NCBI RefSeq assembly: GCF_003054445.1
Contig: NC_042508.1
Location: forward strand, 1,364,001 to 1,428,000
Length of the DNA: 64,000 nucleotides
Origin: Pichia kudriavzevii
Lineage: Eukaryota > Ascomycota > Pichiomycetes > Pichiales > Pichiaceae
Direction of reading: 5' to 3'
Positions within the stretch are counted from its first letter, which is position 1. Every line of letters begins with the position of its first letter. Positions 56,267-64,000 of the stretch are shown here, in pieces. The position numbers and the translations under genes are program-made. The notes below the pieces were generated by a model. It did no database searches and was not told the origin of the DNA. It saw nothing but the letters and a program-made list of their open reading frames with translations.

Positions 56267-58501
56267 ATGGACAATCGGTTTCCTAATTCAAAGGTATCTC
56301 ATCAAGAAAACAATGAAGCTGGTGCTTCTCCCAAACCCAAGTATGAACCTAGTGATGGAGAAGATTCCACAGTGATTGAAGATGTATTGCCATCTTTTGA
56401 AATGCACAATTATATGTTCAATAGAACCATTTTTGATACAGAAAATATAGCATCACTGGAACAACCCCCAACTTATGATGAGGCACCGCCGAATACAACA
56501 GGAGATTTGAATCGATCCAATTCTTCACTATTCGATCAAAATAATTTTGTTGACCCCACCAAAAACCCGAACTTGTTGCTCTTGAACAATTTAGATAAAT
56601 TCCAAAAACTGGATGTACCTCTCGACATCCAGATCGTTTTAACTAAAAGTATCCCCAAAATAGGGTCACCTAAACCCGAGCGAGAAAACCCTCTTAGACA
56701 GTACAGGCCCGGAGAAGTTGTTTGTGGTTACATTATCATTGAAAACAAAACCAAGGAGCCCATTCCGTTTGAAATGTTACTGGTATCGCTAGAGGGAAAT
56801 ATGACGATAACCAACCCAGCCAAACCCCATGAATTGATCAGAAAGAAATTCTTGAAAACTTATGATTTGAGTGCGTGCTTTCATTATGGCTGTATTGACC
56901 TTGCATCTCAAAATGTTTCCGAGAACACATTCATTGACGAATTTGACCAAACTTATCTGGGGTTTCAAAAGGGAAGAAGAATCAGGACTAATGCAAAGCA
57001 TAAGAAACATTTTGCCTTTAAGCTGCCCCATTTTTTGTTAGATACCGCATGCTTTGAAGAGTTACCAAATCATTTAAAGCTACCACCATCTTTTGGTGTG
57101 GATAACTGCGCGTTTGGTGGTGACGCAAGAGATATAAGAGTTGACAATTTACATGGATATGGTAGGTTGAATGTCTATGGGTCTCCCATAAAAACAAACG
57201 ATTATGCAGTATACGGCCAGTCAATTTCTTATCTGATCAATGTCCAATTTATTGGTAGAAGGTTGGATTTTTATAAAAAGTTCTACTATAAAGAGACATC
57301 ACACGAATATGACTTTATTTCCTTGAAGAATGTTGAACATTATTTCAGAATTGATACCAGTGATGTTTCAACAGATATTCTCAACCCCTTATGGATGAGC
57401 AATTTTGGTGAAATGCCAACAAAAGAACAGCTCAAACTAATTGAAAACCTTACAACAGATAAGTTGAATGAAATTCTTGAAAGGAAAAACCTCAAACAGA
57501 TTGGCATCAAAGATCGATTGGAACAGGATCAGATTATCTTTTCTGCATTGCCAACATCTAAGAAATCTGAACCTCATATACCCTCGAATTCATCGGATTT
57601 ACCAACCAATTTTGACTTGAAGGAGCTGAAAACAGCCTTTGTTAATGACAACGGGTTTTGCCGCCAAAAAGCAATTACTTTAGTTCGTGATTTCTTCAAT
57701 AAAGTTGACGGCGACTTATCAGTTACTATTAGTATGGATAAAAATGCCCAGATTAAATCGTTGAAGCCGAAATCCCTAAGGATGGCAAGTAAAAATCCAA
57801 AACAGTACAACAGCGAACTCCAATCAATAAGCTCCAACACAAACATTCGAACCCCATTAACATCTCCTCAATTAGAAACAGCAACGTCTAACATGTCATT
57901 AGATACGTTGATTAATGCAAGGCTTGATCAAGAATCAATGTTTGTTTCCTTAACTTTTGAGAACAGAAAAGGATCAAAAATTCACTTACCTAGTACTATT
58001 ACAATTACACCCAATCTACAGGTTTATAATGTGGAATCACCCTATCCAATTCCAATTACTTTTGATAACCAGTTCATATTTGATTTTGGGTTGGAGGAAC
58101 CATACCTATCAAACTTGAAGAAAAAGTACAAGTTTTACTACCAACAGTTAGTTCAAGTTTTAAAAGAGCTCGAAACAGGCCTAGCTAGAAGCTTGTATGA
58201 TAAAATAAACAGTTTAGCAGGACTCAAAGTTGAGAAACATATAGTGAGGAAGATCTTTGAGTCACATGTTATTGACTTGCACAACCAATGGAAGTTTGAC
58301 GAAGCCGCACACAAGTATCAATGTGAATTCCAACTACCACTAGCTCTGGACATGAGAAGCCCTGACAGATTGAATACTCTGTGTATTCCGCCAACTTTTC
58401 AACAGTGTCTGTTGTGCCGTCTCTATGCCATCAACCTGCAGGTGTCTGTGAAAAAGGCCAAGAATACACTCGAAATGACATTCCCGGTATCGGTGATTTA
58501 A
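56267..58501 (+). CDS. Bul1-type arrestin adaptor of Rsp5 (copy 1)
   Basis: Bul1/Bul2 proteins recruit the Nedd4-type ligase Rsp5 to permeases such as Gap1 for ubiquitylation and endocytosis. I start at ATG 56267, giving 744 residues. The block VLPSFEMHNYMFNRTI (about 40-55) fits the Bul N-terminal region. PPTY (about 67-70) is a PY motif for Rsp5 WW domains. The arrestin-like fold follows, with IQIVLTKSIPKIG and YRPGEVVCGYIIIENKTKEP (about 142-161). The C-terminal domain ends QLPLALDMRSPD...SVKKAKNTLEMTFPVSVI. It is a tandem paralogue of the gene at 58905. Confidence 0.78.
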   Translation: MDNRFPNSKVSHQENNEAGASPKPKYEPSDGEDSTVIEDVLPSFEMHNYMFNRTIFDTENIASLEQPPTYDEAPPNTTGDLNRSNSSLFDQNNFVDPTKNPNLLLLNNLDKFQKLDVPLDIQIVLTKSIPKIGSPKPERENPLRQYRPGEVVCGYIIIENKTKEPIPFEMLLVSLEGNMTITNPAKPHELIRKKFLKTYDLSACFHYGCIDLASQNVSENTFIDEFDQTYLGFQKGRRIRTNAKHKKHFAFKLPHFLLDTACFEELPNHLKLPPSFGVDNCAFGGDARDIRVDNLHGYGRLNVYGSPIKTNDYAVYGQSISYLINVQFIGRRLDFYKKFYYKETSHEYDFISLKNVEHYFRIDTSDVSTDILNPLWMSNFGEMPTKEQLKLIENLTTDKLNEILERKNLKQIGIKDRLEQDQIIFSALPTSKKSEPHIPSNSSDLPTNFDLKELKTAFVNDNGFCRQKAITLVRDFFNKVDGDLSVTISMDKNAQIKSLKPKSLRMASKNPKQYNSELQSISSNTNIRTPLTSPQLETATSNMSLDTLINARLDQESMFVSLTFENRKGSKIHLPSTITITPNLQVYNVESPYPIPITFDNQFIFDFGLEEPYLSNLKKKYKFYYQQLVQVLKELETGLARSLYDKINSLAGLKVEKHIVRKIFESHVIDLHNQWKFDEAAHKYQCEFQLPLALDMRSPDRLNTLCIPPTFQQCLLCRLYAINLQVSVKKAKNTLEMTFPVSVI

Positions 58502-58904
58502 CAATGCACGCCGCACTTTTTTTTTCATGTTTACATCAATTCCAATCATCAGCGCTAGCCGCCATAGTTGGAAAAAGGTCGGTTTTCTGTGTTCGACCGG
58601 GGTGTCAAATTTTTTCCTTCCTGTTGACAGGGTTTCGGTTGATCTATTAATATGCACCACCTGACAGATGTTTCTCTCACATTTCCGAGAAGTAGCCGAT
58701 TTGAAACGGGATACGGATAGCTTCCAAGTCTCTACATCTGCAGATTTCTGTACTTTTTACATAGGTTACTGTGTAAGACTCGTGAGCCAGATTGCATCTA
58801 TCGAGCAGAAAAGGTGAATCATAGTATTGCTTGATTTTGATACCCGCTTTAGAGAAAAAAAAGGAAAAATTAAAACAACTAAGAGCAAAGAAAACACATA
58901 TTCT
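58502..58904. promoter_or_regulatory. Spacer between the two Bul1-type genes
   Basis: 403 bp of mixed composition; promoter of copy 2. No recognised site. Confidence 0.4.
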
Positions 58905-61097
58905 ATGACCATCAACGACAACGCAGATTATCCTCTCTATGCTAATAAATCAACACAGGCAGACGTAAAATTGATGCCAGATACAGATTCTACCGATGAC
59001 GTGAGTTCAGTATTGGAGGAAATATTACCCTCTTTCCACATGCACAATGATGTCTTTTATAAGACAATTCTAGATAATAGCAACGAAAACGAGGAAGATG
59101 ATGATGCCAACTTGCCTGAATATACATCAGATGTAGAAACGATGATCGAAGGTAACGATTCTAATGATCGAGAGATAGGTGATCCAATAAACAACCCTAG
59201 TTTGATCTTATTGAATAATGTCGACAAGTTACCTAGAGTTAATGTTAATGTTAGCATTAAGGTTGTTTTAACCAAGAAACAACCCCGAATAGGGGAACTT
59301 CCCGAGAAGGAAAGTCCTTTAGTTGAATATGGTCCGGGTGATAAAGTTACTGGGTATGTTCTTGTCAAGTCTAACAATAAAGAACCGGTGCGATTTGAAT
59401 CATTTCACGTGTCACTTGAAGGTGTTGTTAAAGTCCCAAAAATACAGGCCGATTCCACAAAAAAGATTTTAAGTTATCCGTTTTTGATAATGCATGACTT
59501 GAACGCATCTTATCATGAAGGTCATATACCAATGACTGCATATGGCGAAGATAGAGTTTTGCAAGCTGATCCAACCGATAATTCATTAATTGGATTTAAA
59601 AATCGGACAATTGTGCCAAATCTAACGCATAAGAAATTCTTCACATTTAGATTGCCCTATAATTTGCTAGATACGACATGCCCTGATAACATCAGTGAGC
59701 ATTTGAATTTGTTACCAAGTTATGGATTAGACGAAGAAATAAGCAGGCTAATCGAAGTCAATAGAAATGTCGATCCGGCATTGAAATATAGGAGATTTGA
59801 AAATTTACCAGATAGCCCAATTTTAGTCAATGATCTAGCACCCAATGGCCAATCAATTTCTTATTTTATCAAAGTTCAGATTGTCGGACGCACTAGTATA
59901 GTCAAAAAAGTCAAAGCACAAATTCCAAAAGACGTGAGTAGTCGATATTCAATTTTCAATGTTAAAAAATGTTATCTAAGAGTTAAGGCAATTAGGGAAG
60001 GCCTTACTAATAATCTTATCAATGCAATGAGCGATGGAGCTATAATAAACAGCTATAGAACATGTGAGCAGATAGCATATTTTGAGGAATATGTGATCAA
60101 ATCACTTCAGCGGCTGAAAACGAGAGCACAGTTAATAACTGCCGGTATAAAAGATAAAGTGAAACAAGACGAGTATATTGCTTCATTGGAATCCGATGAA
60201 ACAAAGAAAGCCAAACATCTAAACAAAACCACCAATCTCAACCAAAACATCATAAGGTGTAATAATCATTATTACCTAAATCATGATAAAGTTGAAATTT
60301 CCAAGGATATTTTTGGGAGATCAGGTGGAAGTATTTATATAAAGGCTTCCATGCCAAGCGACAGCCATATAAATTCCATCAAGTCACATTTGCTTCATGG
60401 TAAATCTGAAAACCGCCCCATTATGAACCGAAACTACAGTTTACCCTTGAGTCATACAACTTCCAATTCCACATTAGCATTGTCTAGTGTCAGGTCATCA
60501 CCAAATTTCAATGAATTGGCTGATCAAGATGTGCAATTTATTGAGCTGGACTTACAGTATCGGGGCAAGCTTGGTAGGTTTGAACTACCTTCATCGATAA
60601 ATATAAACTCGGTTATCAAGGCTGTGAATGTTTCCTCAGTCAATTGTATACCATTCAACATCGATGGTGAGTTTTTGATGGATGACCAACTACATGCACA
60701 TGTATTACCTAGCTTACGAGCCAACTTTAAGACATATGGGGATGAGGTAGATATGCTGCGTGACCGGAAAGTTTTAGTTGGTAAAGAACTACGGAATTCA
60801 ATTGAAGCAATCAAAAATTTGACAATTGTGGAAACACCGGTTTCTAAAGTGGAATTTTCACCCGAAGTTGTTGATTTGACAAAGGAATGGCGGTATGAGG
60901 AGGAAACAAAGTGTTACAAGGCTTCAATCCGAGTTCCCTTGGAACTAAACAGTAAACTATTACGTCGAAGCTCAGTTCATTTACTACCTACCTTTGAAAG
61001 TTGTTTGGTGAGTCAGTTTTATTTAGTTTACTTCACCTTGAGTATAAAGAAGTCCAAGAAGTACATAACATTCAAGTTCCCTATCAAAGTTGTGTAA
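58905..61097 (+). CDS. Bul1-type arrestin adaptor (copy 2)
   Basis: The 730-residue protein from ATG 58905 follows copy 1 block by block: ILPSFHMHNDVFYKTI, NPSLILLNNVDK, IKVVLTKKQPRIG, YGPGDKVTGYVLVKSNNKEPV, FRLPYNLLDTTCPD, NGQSISYFIKVQIVGR and a C-terminal SIKKSKKYITFKFPIKVV. It has no PPxY; LPEY (about 70-73) at the same place may serve as a weaker PY motif. Similarity is clear but modest, so the tandem duplication is old. Other possibility: a Bul3/Ynr068c-like partial homologue. Confidence 0.75.
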   Translation: MTINDNADYPLYANKSTQADVKLMPDTDSTDDVSSVLEEILPSFHMHNDVFYKTILDNSNENEEDDDANLPEYTSDVETMIEGNDSNDREIGDPINNPSLILLNNVDKLPRVNVNVSIKVVLTKKQPRIGELPEKESPLVEYGPGDKVTGYVLVKSNNKEPVRFESFHVSLEGVVKVPKIQADSTKKILSYPFLIMHDLNASYHEGHIPMTAYGEDRVLQADPTDNSLIGFKNRTIVPNLTHKKFFTFRLPYNLLDTTCPDNISEHLNLLPSYGLDEEISRLIEVNRNVDPALKYRRFENLPDSPILVNDLAPNGQSISYFIKVQIVGRTSIVKKVKAQIPKDVSSRYSIFNVKKCYLRVKAIREGLTNNLINAMSDGAIINSYRTCEQIAYFEEYVIKSLQRLKTRAQLITAGIKDKVKQDEYIASLESDETKKAKHLNKTTNLNQNIIRCNNHYYLNHDKVEISKDIFGRSGGSIYIKASMPSDSHINSIKSHLLHGKSENRPIMNRNYSLPLSHTTSNSTLALSSVRSSPNFNELADQDVQFIELDLQYRGKLGRFELPSSININSVIKAVNVSSVNCIPFNIDGEFLMDDQLHAHVLPSLRANFKTYGDEVDMLRDRKVLVGKELRNSIEAIKNLTIVETPVSKVEFSPEVVDLTKEWRYEEETKCYKASIRVPLELNSKLLRRSSVHLLPTFESCLVSQFYLVYFTLSIKKSKKYITFKFPIKVV

Positions 61098-61406
61098 TCT
61101 AGTCGTTCCTATATATTAAGGTATAATTTATAGCCGAAACATCACAACCCTCCCACCATCCCCTCTCACGTGACCACCAGTAGCCCTAATTACCGTTTTC
61201 GGCCGCAGATTTTCTTTGTTGCAATTTTTTTTTCTCCATTCGACGAGATGCAATTTCCAGCGACGAGTTTTGATGGAGCTTTTTTTTTTCAGCTAGTTTC
61301 ATCACTGAGTTGGTCCTTTTAGTTTTCGACTGGATTTATATTGCAAAGTAAGGAACTAGTCTGCAGTTTTTTTGCTTAAAGAGTGATTATTCCAAATTAA
61401 ACCGAC
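61098..61406. promoter_or_regulatory. RPP1A promoter with Cbf1 and Tbf1 sites
   Basis: TCACGTGA at 61166-61173 is a Cbf1 E-box and AGCCCTAA at 61182-61189 matches the Tbf1 motif, 9 bp apart and about 220 bp upstream of the ATG. T-runs follow at 61226 and 61280. This is the Candida-type ribosomal-protein promoter design. Confidence 0.75.
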
Positions 61407-61727
61407 ATGTCTACTGAAACCGCATTATCCTACGCAGCAGTTATCTTAGCTGACTCTGAATTAGAAGTTTCTTCTGAAAACTTATCCAAATTAGTTGCAG
61501 GTGCAAACATTGAAATTGACTCTATCTGGGCTCAAATTTACGCAAAGGCATTAGAAGGTAAGGACTTGTCCTCTTTATTATTCAACTTTGAAGTTTCTGC
61601 ATCTCCAGCAGCAGGTGCTTCCGCAGGTGCAGCAGCAGGTGCATCTGGTGAAGCAGCAGCTGAAGAAGAAGTTGAAGAAGCAAAGGAAGAATCCGATGAT
61701 GACATGGGTTTCGGTTTATTCGATTAA
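61407..61727 (+). CDS. RPP1A: 60S acidic ribosomal stalk protein P1
   Basis: P1 pairs with P2 on the ribosomal stalk and recruits translation GTPases. The 106-residue protein has the N-terminal helical dimer domain (ALSYAAVILADSELEVSSENL, ANIEIDSIWAQIYAKALEG), an Ala/Gly hinge and the invariant tail EESDDDMGFGLFD. The N-terminus MSTETALSYA places it in the P1 (A) type. Codon bias is strong, with frequent GCA/TTA. Confidence 0.95.
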   Translation: MSTETALSYAAVILADSELEVSSENLSKLVAGANIEIDSIWAQIYAKALEGKDLSSLLFNFEVSASPAAGASAGAAAGASGEAAAEEEVEEAKEESDDDMGFGLFD

Positions 61728-62023
61728 ACTAGTTAGTTTTTAATGTTAATCTTATAACTTTTATAAATTTTGTGTTAAAAATATCCATTAATCATTGAAA
61801 TAACCTAAAAAATCCTTGGTTGTCTGCATATTGTTAGTAGGCTAGATGCTATAATACATTGTTTCCGCCAATGTTATACATCCTCCGATTTCATTAAACT
61901 AGCAAAATAACATATTAACTACAGGAACATTCAAGGTGACACTATTAAACGCTGTTTTGTAGACCGATTTTAAGAGTAAGATGAAATATATATATAAAAG
62001 ATAGGTTTATTTAAAAATTAGAA
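61728..62023. other. 3' spacer between RPP1A and RPL13
   Basis: 296 bp between convergent ribosomal protein genes. AT-rich with TATATATATA near 61990. No snoRNA boxes noticed. Confidence 0.45.
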
Positions 62024-63130
62024 TTATTTCTTCTTTTCAGCTTCAGCTTCAGCTCTTTCAGCTGCTCTCTTTGCTCTAATACCCTTGTATCTCTTTTCAG
62101 ATCTTGCTAATCTTAAGGTTCTGTAAGCAGTTTGTTCTGGAACAACAACAGCTCTTGGGGTGACATCAGCTGCTGGTTGTTCAACTGGGAAGGTAGCAGA
62201 GATGGAGACTTGTTCACCAGTTGGCTTGGTGTTCTTGTCAAAGATGATCAAGGAGTCCTTGTAAGCTTGTAATCTTGCAACGTTAGCTTCAAAAGATTCA
62301 ACAGATCTGTTGACTCTTCTCAAGTCAACAGCAATACCAATGGTTCTAGCATACTTTGGAGTGTAACCAACAGCCTTCAATTCAGCAACGGTGAAACCCT
62401 TGCCTGCTCTGACTTTTCTGTTGTACTTGATGGTTGGACATCTGACAATTGGTCTAAGTAAATCAACTGGCTTTGGTGCAACTCTAGCAGACTTTGCAGC
62501 TCTTGCAGCTCTTCTGGATGCCTTCTTACCAGCTTGGTCAAGATGGACTCTGACTCTTTCTTGCCAGTGCTTTCTGAAGTGGTTCTTAAGAATTGGAAGG
62601 TTCTTGTGGATAGCTATATTAGAGATGAAACAATGTTAGTACGTCTTCTTTTACTTTATAGACTTGCCCTTCATGACTTTTTTTTCAACTACTTCTCTCC
62701 AGTATTTGATGTATTGGATTTGATTTCTTAAAACTCAATCCAACATTCAAATTTTCATCTTGGTGGTGCTGCTCTTGTTCGAGTATATCCAATAAAATCC
62801 ATGTAGTTTGACTGATTTAACATACCCAATGTTGTTGTACCAAATTTTTTTTTTCTTCCTACAAAACCCAGCTTCTAATATCGCCCATAACAGTATCTCC
62901 TATATCCAGCATTTCTACTGAAACAATAGATTAACGTCTATAGGTTTACTAGTATGGCAAAGAATAAAGACAAACTTTTTTCCTTCCTTCAGCAGTTCAG
63001 CCATAGAGAACCTCTGGAATCTTGAAACTTGGATAACAGCAACCAATACATCCTTTGAAGAGAAATGCTACCGAGCAAGTGCACGTAACAGTAGTGGCAA
63101 TGGTGGTGACGGTGTCATGTACATACCCAT
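62024..63130 (-). CDS. RPL13: Ribosomal protein L13 (eL13), one intron
   Basis: eL13 is a structural protein of the 60S subunit. Exon 1 is only ATGG (63127-63130). The intron (62614-63126, 513 nt) has GTATGT, TACTAAC and ATATAG. Exon 2 (62024-62613) completes a 197-residue protein beginning [20 protein letters not shown]. Family blocks include [33 protein letters not shown] and [16 protein letters not shown]. The C-terminus is Ala/Glu/Lys-rich. An ATGG first exon is common in yeast ribosomal protein genes. A G-rich strand motif lies about 135-150 bp upstream of the start. Confidence 0.95.
62614..63126 (-). other. Intron of RPL13
   Basis: 513 nt; donor GTATGT, branch point TACTAAC at 62635-62641, acceptor ATATAG. 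I found no C/D-box snoRNA elements in it. Confidence 0.92.
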
Positions 63131-63950
63131 TGTTGATGTGTCTGGTTTGAGGAACAAACTAAAATGGGTTCTACACTATGTATTTCCAAAGATTGAAAAA
63201 ATTGATGAATATCACAAACTTTACATCCCCCATAGTGGAAACCGACTCACTCCCATTCCCATTCCCACCCTCACCCTCACCCTCTCCGCCAACATTTCCT
63301 ACTCTCCCCTTCCTCTCTCCTTGCCCCCCACAGTGGCCGTTTTGGTTGTTTCCCACGTTCGCGCTACGGCGGGCGGGAAAGCTATATTTTTTTGGTGCAC
63401 CCCCACCGTCCGCTCACTGGGGTTTCCGCCCGCCTTTTTTTTTGTTCTATCCCTTGCCGCCCAACAACAAAAAATAAACACCAGAGACCCGCGCACCGCA
63501 CACAACGCGTGTGCATGGATGCACGTGCAAGCAGTCACACACGGGACACCGCACACGCCGCGCTTGTTTGGATAGAAATACAAAACAGATGGGCTTTACT
63601 GGGAAAAGGAGAAGGGGAAAGCAGCTAACGGACGCGTGCAGCGGGCGAGGGGGTCGAGGGTGTAGGTGGCCCCCCTACCGCTTCCCACAGCAACCGCCCA
63701 CAAACCTCGAGATCCCCACTGGATCTACCGGCCCCACTGGCCCCACTGGCTTCAGTGGTGGGGGGTCTCAGGGGACCTCACGAGTTTTACCGTTTGGTGG
63801 AAGGTCTGGCAAATCCCCCCTAGTGGTTGTGGGATTGTGTGCAATATTGACGAAAAAAAAAAACTTTGGTTATACATTACATTACAAGTTGTAGAGTTTC
63901 TGATTCATAGTTTTACATCTCTTGAACCTTTCTCTGTACTACCAAACGTC
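63131..63950. promoter_or_regulatory. Divergent promoter region RPL13 / next gene
   Basis: 820 bp, with strikingly GC-rich parts (63240-63560 and 63620-63840) unlike most spacers here. It contains CCC repeats (63264-63282), TGCACGTGCA (near 63522-63531, an E-box) and repeated CCACTGG units near 63715-63755. The frames across it read as low-complexity and are not credible genes. Confidence 0.6.
63264..63282 (-). promoter_or_regulatory. G-quadruplex-type motif upstream of RPL13
   Basis: The minus strand reads GGGTGAGGGTGAGGGTGGG, a perfect four-run G motif with 3-, 3- and 1-nt loops. It lies 134-152 bp upstream of the RPL13 ATG on the coding strand, so it could act in DNA or in a long 5' leader. 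Confidence 0.6.
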
Positions 63951-64000
63951 ATGTCTGCTGTCGAAGAAGAAAAGAAAGTCGTCATCCCATCTGTCCAAGT
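63951..64000 (+). CDS. Partial gene, cut by window edge (N-terminus only)
   Basis: An ATG at 63951 opens a frame (MSAVEEEKKVVIPSVQ) that runs to the edge. The position opposite RPL13, the T/C-rich leader and the strongly preferred codons (GTC, AAG, ATC, CCA) suggest a highly expressed gene, possibly another ribosomal protein. Too short to name. Confidence 0.6.
   Translation, partial: MSAVEEEKKVVIPSVQ

Noticed and set aside
62614-63126. snoRNA inside the RPL13 intron
   Set aside because: No C-box (TGATGA) with matching D-box found on the sense strand.
63117-63894. Frames overlapping RPL13 exon 1 and its GC-rich promoter
   Set aside because: They are Pro/Arg/Thr-rich low-complexity readings with no homology; the RPL13 splice model explains the left end.

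Overview
The window is nuclear DNA of a budding yeast (Saccharomycotina). It has compact, almost intron-free protein genes on both strands, AT-rich spacers, introns with GTATGT donors and TACTAAC branch points (MOB2, RPL13), and clear orthologues of Saccharomyces genes (RPO41, MED13/SSN2, APC1, PSD1, RPN6, RPN8, COX10, NUP84, CHS5). A CTG codon at a conserved leucine of RPO41 argues against the CUG-Ser clade. A Complex I/NDUFA4-type small subunit and a Cbf1+Tbf1-type ribosomal-protein promoter argue against a post-duplication Saccharomyces. A Pichiaceae-like yeast (Pichia/Issatchenkia type) fits best; this is inference.

Layout. 1-3640: gene-poor AT-rich stretch with two identical tRNA-Val(AAC) genes and only doubtful small frames. 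3642-14809: an unassigned helical protein, MED13, a PNPOx-like flavoprotein and UGA1 (GABA transaminase). 15061-16398: a decayed alpha/beta-hydrolase gene of the sterol deacetylase (SAY1) type. 16758-28978: RPO41, MOB2 (one intron), APC1 and PSD1. 29484-40067: RPN8, COX10, MND2/APC15, YVH1, PBP1, an NDUFA4-like subunit, DPC29/TACO1 and VMA7. 40238-48527: CHS5, NUP84, RPN6 and MRF1. 48528-54454: a 317-bp almost pure A/T tract, ECL1-type gene, CUZ1, RPP1 (RNase P) and ELA1. 54778-61097: a divergent pair of cupin paralogues and a tandem pair of Bul1-type arrestin adaptors. 61407-64000: RPP1A (P1 stalk protein), RPL13 (513-nt intron) and the first codons of a further gene cut by the window edge.

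How the genes relate. Several serve the ubiquitin-proteasome system: APC1 and MND2 (APC/C), RPN6 and RPN8 (proteasome lid/regulatory particle), CUZ1 (Cdc48/proteasome), ELA1 (elongin-cullin ligase) and two Rsp5-adaptor-like genes. A second group is mitochondrial: RPO41, COX10, PSD1, MRF1, DPC29 and the NDUFA4-like protein. They look like ordinary yeast neighbours, not an operon or island. I saw no convincing LTR element, DNA transposon, CRISPR array or virus fossil. The most unusual items are the divergent cupin pair, the tandem arrestin pair, the decayed hydrolase with an apparent fossil intron, the A/T tract, and several regulatory-looking motifs.
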